Counted from the stretch's first letter, positions 8,779 through 18,114 are shown. The stretch is DNA of 64,000 nt from Streptomyces sp. H27-H5 (GCF_026627505.1 NZ_JAPNLK010000001.1:124001-188000); one strand, 5' to 3'. Notes: generated from the sequence alone by a model not told the origin. A program made the numbers and translations.

Positions 8779-9966
8779 TCAGCGACGGCCGAGGGCGTTG
8801 AGCCGGGCGGCCTGGCGGGTCAGGTGGTCGCGCTCGGCGAGGTTGGGTGCCTTGGCCGCGGCCTCGGCGTACAGCCGCGCCGCCGTCACCGGGTCGCCGT
8901 CGCGCTCGTGGAGGTACGCCGCCACCGCGGCGTGGCGGGGCAGGGGGTGTCCCTTGCCGGAGAAGCCCGGGGCGGACCGGTCCAGTTCGGCGAGCGCCGC
9001 CAGGCCGGCGCGCGGTCCGTCGGCCTCGCCCACGGCCACCGCGCGGTTGAGGCGGACGACCGGACTGTCGGTCAGCCGCACGAGTTCGTCGTACCACTCG
9101 ACGATCTGCACCCAGTCGGTCTCCCCGGCGGTGGGCGCGTCGGCGTGGAGCGCCGCGATGGCGGCCTGGGCCTGGAACTCGCCCAACCGGTCGCGGGCGA
9201 GGGCCGCCTGCAGGATCCGGACGCCCTCGGCGATCGAGTCGGTGTCCCAGCGGCCGCGGTCCTGCTCGGCGAGCGGCACCAGGCTGCCGTCGGACGTGGT
9301 CCGGGTGGCGCGCCGGGCGTGGTGGAGCAGCATGAGGGCGAGCAGCCCCGCCACCTCGGGGTGGTCGATCACGGTCGCGAGCTGCCGGGTGAGCCGGATG
9401 GCCTCGGCCGCGAGGTCGACATCGCCGGAGTAGCCCTCGTTGAATACCAGGTAGAGGACGCGCAGCACGGTGGACACGTCGCCGGTCCGGTCGAAGCGCA
9501 CGTCGGAGACGGTGCGCTTGGCCCGGCTGATGCGCTGCGCCATGGTCGCCTCGGGGACCAGGTAGGCCTGGGCGATCTGGCGGGTGGTCAGCCCGCCCAC
9601 GGCGCGCAGCGTGAGCGCGACCGCGGACGACGGCGTCAGCGACGGGTGGGCGCACAGGAAGTACAGCCGCAGCGTGTCGTCCACCGCGGACGCGGGTCCC
9701 GCGGCCGGCTCCTCTTCGACGAGGTCCTCGCGCCGGCGGCGGGCGGCGTCCGATCGGGTGGCGTCGAGGAACCGGCGCCAGGCCACGGTGACCAGCCAGC
9801 CCTTCGCGTCCCGCGGCGGGTCGGCCGGCCACACGCGGACCGCCTCGACCAGCGCGTCCTGCACGGCGTCCTCGGCCGCCGCGAAGTCTGCTCCGCGGCG
9901 GACGAGGATCCCGATCACGCTCGGGGTGAGGCTCCGGAGCAGGGCCTCGTTCATGGGCGAGGTCAC
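8779..9966 (-). CDS. ECF RNA polymerase sigma factor (SigJ/ECF42-like, DUF6596)
   Basis: Sigma-70 family ECF factor of 395 aa. The N-terminal region has a sigma-2 segment (ADFAAAEDAVQDAL) and a sigma-4-like segment (GLTTRQIAQAYLVPEATMAQRISRAK, split here as two helices). A long helical C-terminal domain (about residues 190-395) is typical of the DUF6596/ECF42 group. This group is usually encoded next to a YCII/DGPF protein, and here it directly follows one: GTG at 9966 overlaps that gene's stop as GTGA, so the start is fixed by coupling. An ATG at 9954 is the alternative. Target genes cannot be told from the window. Confidence 0.9.
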   Translation of the reverse strand: MTSPMNEALLRSLTPSVIGILVRRGADFAAAEDAVQDALVEAVRVWPADPPRDAKGWLVTVAWRRFLDATRSDAARRRREDLVEEEPAAGPASAVDDTLRLYFLCAHPSLTPSSAVALTLRAVGGLTTRQIAQAYLVPEATMAQRISRAKRTVSDVRFDRTGDVSTVLRVLYLVFNEGYSGDVDLAAEAIRLTRQLATVIDHPEVAGLLALMLLHHARRATRTTSDGSLVPLAEQDRGRWDTDSIAEGVRILQAALARDRLGEFQAQAAIAALHADAPTAGETDWVQIVEWYDELVRLTDSPVVRLNRAVAVGEADGPRAGLAALAELDRSAPGFSGKGHPLPRHAAVAAYLHERDGDPVTAARLYAEAAAKAPNLAERDHLTRQAARLNALGRR

Positions 9967-10370
9967 TCCGTGATGGTGGGCGGCGCGGCCAGGAACGGGC
10001 GGACCTCCAGCCACTCGTGGATCGGCCTGCCACCCGCGCCGGGGGCGGCGGACAGTTCCCCGGCCAGTTCGACGGCGCGCTCGTGGTGGTCGACGTCGAT
10101 GATCATCCAGCCGGCGATGAGGTCCTTGGTCTCGGCGAACGGACCGTCGGTGACCGGCGGGCGGCCCTCTCCGTCGTAGCGGACCCACTCCCCCTCCGGG
10201 GCGAGCGCCTGACCGTCGACGAACTCGCCCGTCTCCTCCAGCCGCCCCGCGAAGTCGTGCATGTACTGCACGTGGGCCGTGATCTCCTCCGGGGTCCACT
10301 GGGCCATGGGTACGTCGTTGACCGCGGCCGGGGCGCCCCGGTAGTGCTTCAGCAGCAGGTACTTCGCCAT
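9963..10370 (-). CDS. YCII-related (DGPF domain) protein
   Basis: Small 135-aa protein of the YCII/DGPF family, with the diagnostic TDGPFAETKD and an N-terminal KYLLLKHY strand. The family forms ferredoxin-like dimers and is genetically tied to ECF42 sigma factors, where it is thought to act in signalling; its chemistry is unknown. ATG at 10370 is chosen because GGAGAG stands just upstream. The stop overlaps the sigma factor start by 4 bases, so the two should be made together. Confidence 0.85.
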   Translation of the reverse strand: MAKYLLLKHYRGAPAAVNDVPMAQWTPEEITAHVQYMHDFAGRLEETGEFVDGQALAPEGEWVRYDGEGRPPVTDGPFAETKDLIAGWMIIDVDHHERAVELAGELSAAPGAGGRPIHEWLEVRPFLAAPPTITE

Positions 10371-10589
10371 GATGTCTCTCCTCTGTGCCGGTGCGACCAT
10401 TCTGGCCGCGTTCATGGCAGGGACGGAGCCGGGCACGGGTTCTCGACATCCTCGCCCGAACTTTTTTCAGTTCTCTCGGAAGAGCCCTCGCAAGAGCCCT
10501 CGGCAGCCGCCTCTCGGGCCGCACTCGTCGTCCGGCACGTCGGTGGCTCGTCGGTCGGCTCGTCGTCCGGCGGTGGATCGTCGCACGCC

Positions 10590-10941
10590 CTGTTCGCGGG
10601 GCCCCCGGAGGCACTGGGGCGGCACCTGGTCCTCACCATGGTCCGGCTGCGCGACCGGCTCCGGGGGGATCCGCTGCTGCGGGTCGTGTTCTCGCTCGGC
10701 AACGACGACGAACGCACCCTGCTGCGCGAGCGCTTCCGCGAGCAGGTCACCGACCGGCTGGCCGCGCTCCTGACCGGCCCCGACCCGCAGGTGCGCGCCG
10801 AGCTGATCACCGATCAACTGATCGGCCTGGGCGTGACCTTGAGCCTGCACCGGCCGGACGGCGCGGGGGGCCGCACACCCCCCCGACCGACTCGCGGACC
10901 TGTACGCCCCCGGCCTCCAGTGGCTCATCGACGGCGACTGA
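10590..10941 (+). pseudogene. TetR-family regulator remnant, frameshifted
   Basis: The frame from about 10590 reads as the ligand-binding C-terminal half of a TetR regulator (PEALGRHLVLTMVRLRD, then RAELITDQLIGLGVTLSL). The typical C-terminal end (DRLADLYAPGLQWLIDGD, stop at 10939-10941) lies in the +1 frame. The shift falls between about 10864 and 10886, which holds a run of six G and a run of seven C. No helix-turn-helix is recognisable upstream, so the N-terminus is also lost. A one-base sequencing slip could explain the shift but not the missing HTH. Confidence 0.6.
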
Positions 10942-10978
10942 ATCCGGGTCCGGACCCGGAAGTGCCACGGCGGCCCGA

Positions 10979-12364
10979 TCAGGCGCCGAAGGTCAGCCGG
11001 AACAGGGCCCCTCCCCCCGGCGCGGCCTCCGCCGTCAGTTCGGCCGCGTGCGCCCGGGCGATCTGCCGCGCCATCGCCAGGCCGAGCCCCGACCCCGGCA
11101 GGGCCCGCGCCGCCCCCGCACGGTAGAACCGGTCGAAGACGTACGGCAGGTCCTGGGGCGCGATGCCCGGACCGTGGTCCCGTACCGTCAGCTCGGGCCG
11201 GCCGGCCCGCACCGTCAGCTCCACCTCCACCGGGACGCCCGCCGGGCTGAACTTCGCCGCGTTGTCCAGCAGGTTCCCCAGCAACCGGCTGAGCCGGGCG
11301 GGCACCCCGGGTACGACGACCTCGTCGGTCGAGCGCACCACGATCGGCACGGAGGCCCAGTGCGCCCGCGCGACCTGCACGCAGTGCTCCACCAGCCGGC
11401 CCAGCCTGACCTGTTCGACGAGCGGCTGCGGCTCCTCGTCGCGCGCCAGCTCGATCAGGTCGTTGACCAGGCCCGTCACCTCCCGCAGCTGCCGGCCCAG
11501 GGCGAGGGAGGCGCGCTCGCGCTGCTCCGTCGTCAGCCGCTCGCCGCGTGCGAGCAGTTCCGCGTTGGTGCGCAGCGCCGTCAGGGGGGTGCGCAGTTCG
11601 TGGGAGGCGTCCGCGACGAGGCGCCGTTGCGCGGTGACGGACTGTTCCAACTCCCCCAGCATGGTGTTGAAGGTCCCGGCGAGCCGGGTGATCTCGTCTT
11701 CCCGTCCCGGCGGCGGCAGCTCGATGCGGTGGCGCGGGTCCCGGGTGGCCGCGATCCGTTCGGCGGTGGCGGTGAGCCGGGTCAGCGGTGCGAGTCCGGT
11801 CCGCGAGACCCAGTACCCGAGCACGGCGGCGAGCAGCACACCGGCCGCGCCGATCACCACCAGCCACCGGGCGGCGTCGGAGATGCCGGCTTCGACGGTG
11901 TCGGCGCGCAGCGCGACCTGGAGCGCCTGTCCCTTCGTGTAGTCGGTGGTGAGCATCCGTGTCGGGTGTCCGGCGTGGACGATGCTCGTGTAGTACGGGG
12001 CGCGACGGCCGGCGGCGACGGCCCTGGTCCCCGCGTCCACGGGCAGCATGTACGGCCGGGCGGGATCCTTGGCGGGATCGACCGGCACCACCTCCGCGCA
12101 GGCGGGCGCGGCCAGGAAGCGGCACTCCCCGGCCAGGGTGTCGGGTCCGGAGTCGGGGTTGCGTTGGGCGGCGAGCCGCGCGGACTGGGTGAGGCTGAGG
12201 TCGAGCTGGTCGTACAGGGCCCCGCGGACGACGAAGAACGCCGCGGTGCACACGCCGACGGCGACCAGCGCGACGGCCGAGGTGACGGCCAGCGCCAACC
12301 GGGTCCGCAGGGGGCGGCGCCTGCGCCATGGGGCGCCCAGCCGGCGCCGGCCGGCGCCCGTCAC
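10979..12364 (-). CDS. sensor histidine kinase
   Basis: Membrane histidine kinase of 461 aa. TM1 spans about residues 22-45; an extracytoplasmic sensor of about 110 residues, TM2 and a HAMP region follow. The HisKA box is [15 protein letters not shown], and the ATPase boxes are [19 protein letters not shown] and [10 protein letters not shown], all intact. GTG at 12364 overlaps the response regulator stop as GTGA, so kinase and regulator form one operon. The pair is divergent from the MurG-like/LegB-like operon, only about 70 bases away, which suggests that it senses the cell envelope or controls that operon; this is inference. Confidence 0.9.
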   Translation of the reverse strand: MTGAGRRRLGAPWRRRRPLRTRLALAVTSAVALVAVGVCTAAFFVVRGALYDQLDLSLTQSARLAAQRNPDSGPDTLAGECRFLAAPACAEVVPVDPAKDPARPYMLPVDAGTRAVAAGRRAPYYTSIVHAGHPTRMLTTDYTKGQALQVALRADTVEAGISDAARWLVVIGAAGVLLAAVLGYWVSRTGLAPLTRLTATAERIAATRDPRHRIELPPPGREDEITRLAGTFNTMLGELEQSVTAQRRLVADASHELRTPLTALRTNAELLARGERLTTEQRERASLALGRQLREVTGLVNDLIELARDEEPQPLVEQVRLGRLVEHCVQVARAHWASVPIVVRSTDEVVVPGVPARLSRLLGNLLDNAAKFSPAGVPVEVELTVRAGRPELTVRDHGPGIAPQDLPYVFDRFYRAGAARALPGSGLGLAMARQIARAHAAELTAEAAPGGGALFRLTFGA

Positions 12365-13059
12365 GCGGCGTCCAGCCGGTAGCCGACTCCGTGGACGGTG
12401 TGCACCAGCCGCGGCTCGCCGCCGGCCTCCAGCTTGCGCCGCAGGTAGCCGACGTACACGGCGAGGGAGTTGGAGTCCGGTCCGAAGTCCCGCCCCCACA
12501 CCAGTTCCAGGATGAGTTCGCGCGGCAGGACCTGCCCGGGGTGGCGCAGCAGGAGTTCCAGCAGCGCGGCCTCGGTGCGGCTGAACTCCAGCGGGCGCCC
12601 GGCCCGTCGCCCGGTTCGGGTGGCCGGGTCGAGGACGAGGTCGCCGTACGCGAGGGGGTCGCCGGCGTCGTCCTGGGCGGGCGCGGCCCGCCGCAGCAGT
12701 GCCCGGACCCGGGCCACCAGCTCGTCCAGGGCGAACGGTTTCACGAGGTAGTCGTCGGCGCCCGCGTCCAGCCCGTCGACCCGTTCGCTCACCGAGTCCA
12801 GCGCGGTCAGGACGAGTACGGGTGTCCGGTCGCCCATCGCGCGCAGTTGCCGGCACACGCCGAGGCCGTCCAGCACCGGCATCATCACGTCCAGGACCAG
12901 GGCGTCGGGTTCCCAGGCCGCGACCTCGGACAACGCGGCCAGCCCGTCGGCGGCGCCGCGCACCTCGTACCCCTCGACGGCCAGGCCGTCCTGCACGGCG
13001 GCCCGCACCTCGGGCTCGTCGTCGACCACCAGAATCCGCTGTCTGCTCATGGAGCTCAT
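12361..13059 (-). CDS. OmpR/PhoB-type response regulator
   Basis: Receiver domain (DDE pocket near the N-terminus, LVLDVMMP phosphoacceptor, LTA and K in LVKPF) followed by a winged-helix DNA-binding domain ([15 protein letters not shown], then [10 protein letters not shown] and VHGVGYRL). It resembles the MprA/PrrA group and partners the coupled kinase downstream. The start is taken as ATG at 13059, with AGG about 8 bases upstream. A TTG at 13065 and an ATG at 13050 are alternatives. The 71-base gap to the divergent glycosyltransferase gene is short enough that it could bind there to control both operons. Confidence 0.9.
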   Translation of the reverse strand: MSSMSRQRILVVDDEPEVRAAVQDGLAVEGYEVRGAADGLAALSEVAAWEPDALVLDVMMPVLDGLGVCRQLRAMGDRTPVLVLTALDSVSERVDGLDAGADDYLVKPFALDELVARVRALLRRAAPAQDDAGDPLAYGDLVLDPATRTGRRAGRPLEFSRTEAALLELLLRHPGQVLPRELILELVWGRDFGPDSNSLAVYVGYLRRKLEAGGEPRLVHTVHGVGYRLDAA

Positions 13060-13130
13060 GGGCAAAGCCTGCCAAAGGCCGCGGCGGAACCTCTTAGAAC
13101 CTTCTTAGGGCACACCGGAAGTCTGCCGCC

Positions 13131-14315
13131 ATGACCACACGAGACTCCTCCCCGGCTCCCCTGTCCGTCGTGATCGGTGCCGGCGGCACCGGTGGCCACA
13201 TCTACCCCGGGCTCGCTCTCGCCGAGGCCCTGCGCGCGGCCGTCCCCGGCGCCGTGGTCTCGTTCATCGGGACCGAGCGCGGCCTGGAGACCGAGCTGAT
13301 ACCGCGCGCCGGCTACCGGCTGCACACCGTCGACATGATCCCCTTCGATCCGGCGCTGGGCGCCAAGCGCTACCTGCTGCCCGCCGCGCTGCTGCGGTCC
13401 GCCGGGCAGGCGCGGGCCGTGATCCGGGCCCAGGGGGCGCACGCCGTCGTCGGCATGGGCGGCTACCCGAGCGCGCCCGCCGTGCTGGGCGCCCGGCTGG
13501 CCGGACTGCCGGCCCTGATCCACGAGTCCAACGCGGTCCCGGGGCGCGCCAACCAGTTCGCGGCCCGGCTCACCCCGCACGTCGCGGTGGCCTTCGACCG
13601 CAGCCGGGAGCACCTGGCGGGCGGGGAGCGGGCACTGACCACCGGGATGCCGATCTCCGCCGCCCTGGCCGGTCTCGCCGAGTTGTCCGGTCACGGGCGG
13701 GCGGTGCTGCGCGCCGAGGCCCGGCGGGCGTTGGGCGTGCCGGACGGGCGTCGGCTGGTGGTGTTCAACGGCGGCAGCCTCGGCGCCGTCCGGCTCACCG
13801 GGGCGGCCGTCGGGCTGGCCGGGCTCTGGCAGGGGCGGGACGACGTACAGCTGCTGATCAAGACGGGTCCCGCGGCGCTGCCGGACGCGGTGGCGGACCT
13901 CGCCGCGAGCGGCGGGCAGCGGATCGCGCGCGCCGTGCCGTACCTGGACCGGATGGACCTCGTGTACGCCGCCGCGGACCTCGTGGTGTGCCGGGCCGGA
14001 TCGGCGACGGTCGCGGAACTCGCCGCGACCGGCGTCCCGTCCGTCCTGGTCCCGTACCCGCACGCGCCGGGCGACCACCAGACCCACAACGCCCGGGTGT
14101 TGTCCGACGCCGGCGCCGGGCTCCTGCTGGCCGACGCCGCCGCCACCACCGAACGCCTCGCGGACCTCGTGGGTCCGCTGCTGGCGAACCCGGCCCGGCT
14201 GTCGGCCATGGCCGGCGCCGCCGACCCCGGCCCGCACGCGCGGGCCGCCGAACTGCTGGCCGCGGAGGTCCTCCGCGTCGCCGGCGTCACCCTTCCCCTC
14301 CTGGAGCGAGCATGA
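13131..14315 (+). CDS. MurG-like UDP-GlcNAc glycosyltransferase paralogue
   Basis: GT28 glycosyltransferase of 394 aa with MurG hallmarks: the first glycine loop GGTGGHIYPG, GGYPSAPA, HESNAVPGRAN, a second-domain loop NGGSLGA and the donor-binding block RAGSATVAELA with DHQTHNA. MurG adds GlcNAc to undecaprenyl-PP-MurNAc-pentapeptide (lipid I). The loop has Leu where MurG usually has Gln (GGSQGA). It is not in a dcw cluster: no mur or fts gene is near, so this is probably an accessory copy. Its stop overlaps the next start as ATGA, coupling it to a LegB-like dehydratase. An altered donor or acceptor sugar is possible. Confidence 0.8.
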   Translation: MTTRDSSPAPLSVVIGAGGTGGHIYPGLALAEALRAAVPGAVVSFIGTERGLETELIPRAGYRLHTVDMIPFDPALGAKRYLLPAALLRSAGQARAVIRAQGAHAVVGMGGYPSAPAVLGARLAGLPALIHESNAVPGRANQFAARLTPHVAVAFDRSREHLAGGERALTTGMPISAALAGLAELSGHGRAVLRAEARRALGVPDGRRLVVFNGGSLGAVRLTGAAVGLAGLWQGRDDVQLLIKTGPAALPDAVADLAASGGQRIARAVPYLDRMDLVYAAADLVVCRAGSATVAELAATGVPSVLVPYPHAPGDHQTHNARVLSDAGAGLLLADAAATTERLADLVGPLLANPARLSAMAGAADPGPHARAAELLAAEVLRVAGVTLPLLERA

Positions 14316-15334
14316 GCACCACGAACAGCATGAGCACCACGAACAACTGGGACGGCCGTACGGTCCTGGTCACCGGCGCCGAGGGATTCATCGGCTCGAC
14401 CCTGGTCGACCTGCTGGTGGCCCGGGGCGCCCGGGTCCGCGCCTTCGTGCACTACAAGCCGTACGCCGAGAAGGGCCACCTGGCGCGCTACCTCGCCGAG
14501 CCGGACGGCCCCGTGGAGATGTGGGCCGGTGACATCCGCGACGCGGGCCGGGTGAGCGACGCGGTGGCCGGCTGCGACACCGTGTTCCACCTGGCGGCGC
14601 TGATCGGGATCCCGTACAGCTACGCCTCGCCCGGCGCGTACGTCCAGACGAACGTCACCGGCACGGAGAACATGGCCGAGGCCTGCCGTCGGCACGGGGT
14701 GCGCCGGCTGGTGCACACCTCGACCAGCGAGGTGTACGGCACCGCGCTGACGGCCCCGATCGCGGAGACGCACCCGCTCCAGCCGCAGTCCCCGTACTCC
14801 GCTTCGAAGATCGGCGCTGACATGATGGCGCTCTCCTTCCATCACGCCTTCGAACTCCCGGTGACGGTGGTGCGGCCGTTCAACACGTACGGTCCGCGCC
14901 AGTCCGCGCGCGCCGTCATCCCGACGATCCTCGCCCAACTGCACTCCGGGGCGGACGAGATACGTCTGGGGTCCCTCTCCCCCACGCGGGACTTCACGTA
15001 CGTCACCGACACGGCGGAGGGCTTCCTGGCGGTCGCGGAGTGCGACCGGGCGCTGGGTGAGGTGGTCAACCTCGGGACGGGTCGGGAGATCTCCGTCGGC
15101 GACCTGGCCCAGGCCCTGATCACGGCGTCCGGCCGCGAGGCCCGTGTCGTGGTCGACCCCTCCCGCCTGCGGCCCTCCGGCAGCGAGGTCCAGCGCTTGC
15201 TGTCGGACAACTCCCGGGCCCGCGAGTGGGCTTGCTGGGAGCCGCGGGTCTCCCTCGCGGAAGGGCTGCGGCGCACCTCGGACTGGATCGCGGCCAACCT
15301 CGCCCTCTTCGCCCCGGACCGCTACCAGGTCTGA
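14312..15334 (+). CDS. LegB-like NAD-dependent sugar nucleotide 4,6-dehydratase/epimerase
   Basis: Extended SDR of 340 aa: Rossmann motif TGAEGFIGS, HLAALIGIPYSY, TSTSEVYGTA, catalytic YSASK and NTYGPRQSARAVIP. These blocks resemble LegB-type configuration-retaining UDP-GlcNAc 4,6-dehydratases. ATG at 14312 has GGAG upstream and overlaps the MurG-like stop. An 18-base direct repeat (14312-14329 and 14330-14347) duplicates MSTTN at the N-terminus and offers a second ATG. A perfect hairpin follows at 15341-15370. Other NDP-sugar epimerases share many of these motifs, so the exact substrate is uncertain. Confidence 0.8.
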   Translation: MSTTNSMSTTNNWDGRTVLVTGAEGFIGSTLVDLLVARGARVRAFVHYKPYAEKGHLARYLAEPDGPVEMWAGDIRDAGRVSDAVAGCDTVFHLAALIGIPYSYASPGAYVQTNVTGTENMAEACRRHGVRRLVHTSTSEVYGTALTAPIAETHPLQPQSPYSASKIGADMMALSFHHAFELPVTVVRPFNTYGPRQSARAVIPTILAQLHSGADEIRLGSLSPTRDFTYVTDTAEGFLAVAECDRALGEVVNLGTGREISVGDLAQALITASGREARVVVDPSRLRPSGSEVQRLLSDNSRAREWACWEPRVSLAEGLRRTSDWIAANLALFAPDRYQV

Positions 15335-15340
15335 CCGGAC

Positions 15341-15370
15341 GGGGTGCTCCCGGACGCCCCGGAGCACCCC
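15341..15370 (+). terminator. hairpin terminator after the LegB-like gene
   Basis: Perfect 10-bp stem GGGGTGCTCC/GGAGCACCCC with a 10-base loop, 7 bases after the stop. There is no T tract, as is usual in Streptomyces. Confidence 0.65.
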
Positions 15371-15560
15371 CGCCCCGGGGCGCGACCGCCCGGCCTCCCC
15401 GGTGCGGCGACACCCCGGCACTGGTCGCCGTTCAGCCGAGACCCCCAGGTCAGGGCGGTGTGCGAGCGCCGGGACGCGGGCCCGTCGGCGGCTGTCAGGT
15501 TGCTACCATCACGGCGATCAGAGGAACTGGCCGACCAACGGAACGAACCGGAGATCTCGC

Positions 15561-16706
15561 GTGTCGGAGCTGAACCCCATCGGATTCCACACCTTTGTCG
15601 CGAACCTCGGCGTCAAGGACACCACCCGCGACTTCACGGTGGTGGTCTCCGAGCACCCCTGCGCCGCGGCGGCCGTGTTCACGCAGTCCCGGTTCGCCGG
15701 ACCGAGCGTGCTCCTCAGCCGCGAGCACGTGGCCGACGGATCTGCGCGCGCGGTGGTCACCGTGTCCAAGAACGCCAACGTCGCGAACGGGGAACGCGGC
15801 GTCCGGGACGCCGAGGAGGTCGTGGCGCTGACCGCGGCCCTGGTGGGCTGCGCGCCGCAGGAGGTGCTGATCGGATCGACCGGGGTCATCGGGCGCCCGT
15901 ACCCGATGGAGACGATGCGGGCGGGGATCCCCGGTGTACGCGCGGGCGAGGAGCCCGACTTCGACTCCGTCTCCGAGGCGATCATGACCACGGACACCCA
16001 TCCGAAGCTCGCGCGGGCGCGGATCGGATCGGCGACCCTGGTCGGAGTCGCCAAGGGCGTCGGCATGTTGGAGCCCGACATGGCCACGCTCCTCACGTAC
16101 TACTTCACCGACGCGGCCCTGCCCGCCGCCGAACTCGACGCCGTGTTCCGGCGGGTGATGAACCGGACCTTCAACTGTGTGAGCGTGGACTCCGACACCT
16201 CCACCAGCGACACCGCCGTGATCCTCGCCAACGGAGCGGCCGGAGAGGTGGACCCCGCGGAGTTCGAGGCGGCCCTGTACTCCGTGGCGGAGGACCTCAC
16301 CAAGCAGGTCGCCCGGGACGGGGAGGGCGCCACCAAGCTCATCGAGGTGGTCGTGGACCGGGCGCGGGACGAGGGGCAGGCCCGCCGGGTGGCGAAGGCG
16401 ATCGTCAACTCGCCGCTGGTGAAGACCGCCGTGCACGGGTCCGACCCCAACTGGGGGCGGGTCGCGATGGCCGTCGGCAAGTGCAAGGACGACACCGACA
16501 TCGACCCGGACCGGGTCGTGATCCGATTCGGCGACCTGGTCGTCTACCCGCAGGCCGAGCCCGACCTGGCCGGGCTGACCGAGGTCATGAACGCGGACGA
16601 GGTGCTGATCCACGTCTCGCTCGCGACCGGCACCGCGGCCGCCCGCGTCTGGGGCTGCGACCTGGGTGACGGCTACGTCCGGATCAACGCCGACTACACC
16701 ACCTGA
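15561..16706 (+). CDS. OAT2-like ornithine acetyltransferase (ArgJ family)
   Basis: N-terminal nucleophile enzyme of 381 aa that should move acetyl between N-acetylornithine and glutamate. The autocleavage site is seen as EPDMA/TLLT with the nucleophile at T176, and the oxyanion STGVIG at 106-111. Several blocks (RFAGPSV, KNANVANG, GCDL...GYVR, DYTT at the end) look closer to OAT2/Orf6 of clavulanic acid clusters than to the housekeeping ArgJ. GTG at 15561 has GGAG 7 bases upstream. No argC, argB, argD or argR is adjacent and no clavam genes are seen, so it stands alone. Confidence 0.85.
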   Translation: MSELNPIGFHTFVANLGVKDTTRDFTVVVSEHPCAAAAVFTQSRFAGPSVLLSREHVADGSARAVVTVSKNANVANGERGVRDAEEVVALTAALVGCAPQEVLIGSTGVIGRPYPMETMRAGIPGVRAGEEPDFDSVSEAIMTTDTHPKLARARIGSATLVGVAKGVGMLEPDMATLLTYYFTDAALPAAELDAVFRRVMNRTFNCVSVDSDTSTSDTAVILANGAAGEVDPAEFEAALYSVAEDLTKQVARDGEGATKLIEVVVDRARDEGQARRVAKAIVNSPLVKTAVHGSDPNWGRVAMAVGKCKDDTDIDPDRVVIRFGDLVVYPQAEPDLAGLTEVMNADEVLIHVSLATGTAAARVWGCDLGDGYVRINADYTT

Positions 16707-16722
16707 CCCGCCGCCCCGGTCA

Positions 16723-16750
16723 CCCGGCGCGCGGAGGACCGAGCGCCGGG
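16723..16750. terminator. possible bidirectional hairpin between oat2-like and mscS genes
   Basis: CCCGGCGC (16723-16730) pairs with GCGCCGGG (16743-16750) across a 12-base loop, between the two convergent genes. The stem is short, so support is moderate. Confidence 0.4.
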
Positions 16751-16772
16751 CGCCGGCCCTCGCCGGCGTCTG

Positions 16773-17882
16773 CTACCGCGCGCTGTCCATCGGCACCGAC
16801 GGCGGGACCTCCCGCTGGTGCGGGATCGATGCGGTCGGTGACGGCCGGAAATCGTCCTCGGGGCGCAGCGCGACCGTGCGGGTGGGCGCGGGGATGGAGA
16901 TGCCCTCCGCCCGGAAGCGCCGGTGGAGCCGCTTGATGAACTCGTGCTTGATCCGGTACTGGTCGCTGAACTCCCCGACACCGAGGATCACCGTGAAGTT
17001 GATCCGGGAGTCGGCGAACGTGTGGAAGCGGACGGCCCCTTCGTGGTCGGGGACCGCCCCGTTGATGTCCACCATCACGCTGTCGACGACCTCCAGCGTC
17101 ACCCGTTCCACGTGCTCCAGGTCGCTTTCGTAGCCCACCCCGACCTGGACCAGGATCGACAACTGCTGCTCGGGCTGGGTGAAGTTGGTCATGTTCGTGC
17201 GCGCCAAACGGCCGTTGGGGATGATCACCAGGTTGTTCGACAGGTTGCGCACCACGGTGTTGCGCCAGTTGATGTCGACGACGTAGCCCTCCTCCCCGCT
17301 GGTGAGACGGATGTAGTCACCGGGCTGCACCGTCTTGGAGGCGAGGATGTGCACGCCCGCGAAAAGGTTGGCGAGGGTGTCCTGGAGGGCCAGGGCGACC
17401 GCGAGTCCGCCGACGCCCAGCGCGGTGAGCAGGGGCGCGATGGAGACGCCGACCGTTTCTAGGGCGACGAGGAACCCCATCGCGAAGACGACGACGCGTG
17501 TGATGTTCACGAAGATGGTCGCCGATCCGGCGACTCCGGTCCGCGACTGCGCCAGGGACTGCACGAGCCCCGCGACGACGCGGGCGGCGGCGAGCGTGGC
17601 GATGAGGATCAGCAGGGCGGTGAGGGTCTGGTTCACGAAGCCCGAGACCCTCGTGGTCAGGGGCAGGGTCGAGGCCGCCACCGCCGTGCCCGCGATGACC
17701 GCCGCGCCCGGCGCGAGGGTGCGCAGCCCGTGGACGATGATGTCGTCGCCGCTCCAGCGCGTCCTGAGGGCGTGCTTGGCGAGCCAGCGCAGCAGGGCCC
17801 GCAGGAGCAGACCGCCCGCGCCGCCCGCGGCCAACGCGATGCCGGCCACCAGCCAGTCGTGCAACACGAGGGTCCGGTTCAA
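16773..17882 (-). CDS. MscS-family small-conductance mechanosensitive channel
   Basis: Integral membrane protein of 369 aa with about four to five hydrophobic segments. The MscS pore helix and beta domain follow: GVGGLAVALALQDTLANLFAG (read in two parts), then VQPGDYI, WRNTVVRNLSNNLVIIPNG. The family releases osmolytes during hypo-osmotic shock. The start appears to be TTG at 17882, since GGGAGG lies about 6 bases upstream. The C-terminal 30 residues are proline-rich and probably disordered. It converges on the OAT2-like gene. Confidence 0.9.
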   Translation of the reverse strand: MNRTLVLHDWLVAGIALAAGGAGGLLLRALLRWLAKHALRTRWSGDDIIVHGLRTLAPGAAVIAGTAVAASTLPLTTRVSGFVNQTLTALLILIATLAAARVVAGLVQSLAQSRTGVAGSATIFVNITRVVVFAMGFLVALETVGVSIAPLLTALGVGGLAVALALQDTLANLFAGVHILASKTVQPGDYIRLTSGEEGYVVDINWRNTVVRNLSNNLVIIPNGRLARTNMTNFTQPEQQLSILVQVGVGYESDLEHVERVTLEVVDSVMVDINGAVPDHEGAVRFHTFADSRINFTVILGVGEFSDQYRIKHEFIKRLHRRFRAEGISIPAPTRTVALRPEDDFRPSPTASIPHQREVPPSVPMDSAR

Positions 17883-18114
17883 CGGGCGCCTCCCGTCGCG
17901 CGGCGGGCCGGGGAGGGAGCGACGGGCGCCGCCGGGCGTCGTATCGGGTGTGTCGTCACCTTGTCACCTGTCAGTTTGTCGTGCAAAGAAGCCCGTTCGG
18001 GCGTGTGTGCGGTCCGGAACGGGCTGCCATCCTGCCGCATGGGGACGGAAGGCGGCGCAGGTGGGGCGGTCGGAGCCGCTCGACGGCCAGAGCGGAACGC
18101 TCCGGCCGGCTGGA

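Noticed and set aside
10385..12382. A 665-codon plus-strand frame opposite the kinase
   Set aside because: Arg/Pro/Gly-rich with no motif; the minus-strand histidine kinase explains the region.
15561..16706. Part of an arginine operon or a clavulanic acid cluster
   Set aside because: No arg or clavam genes flank it; only the enzyme itself resembles OAT2.
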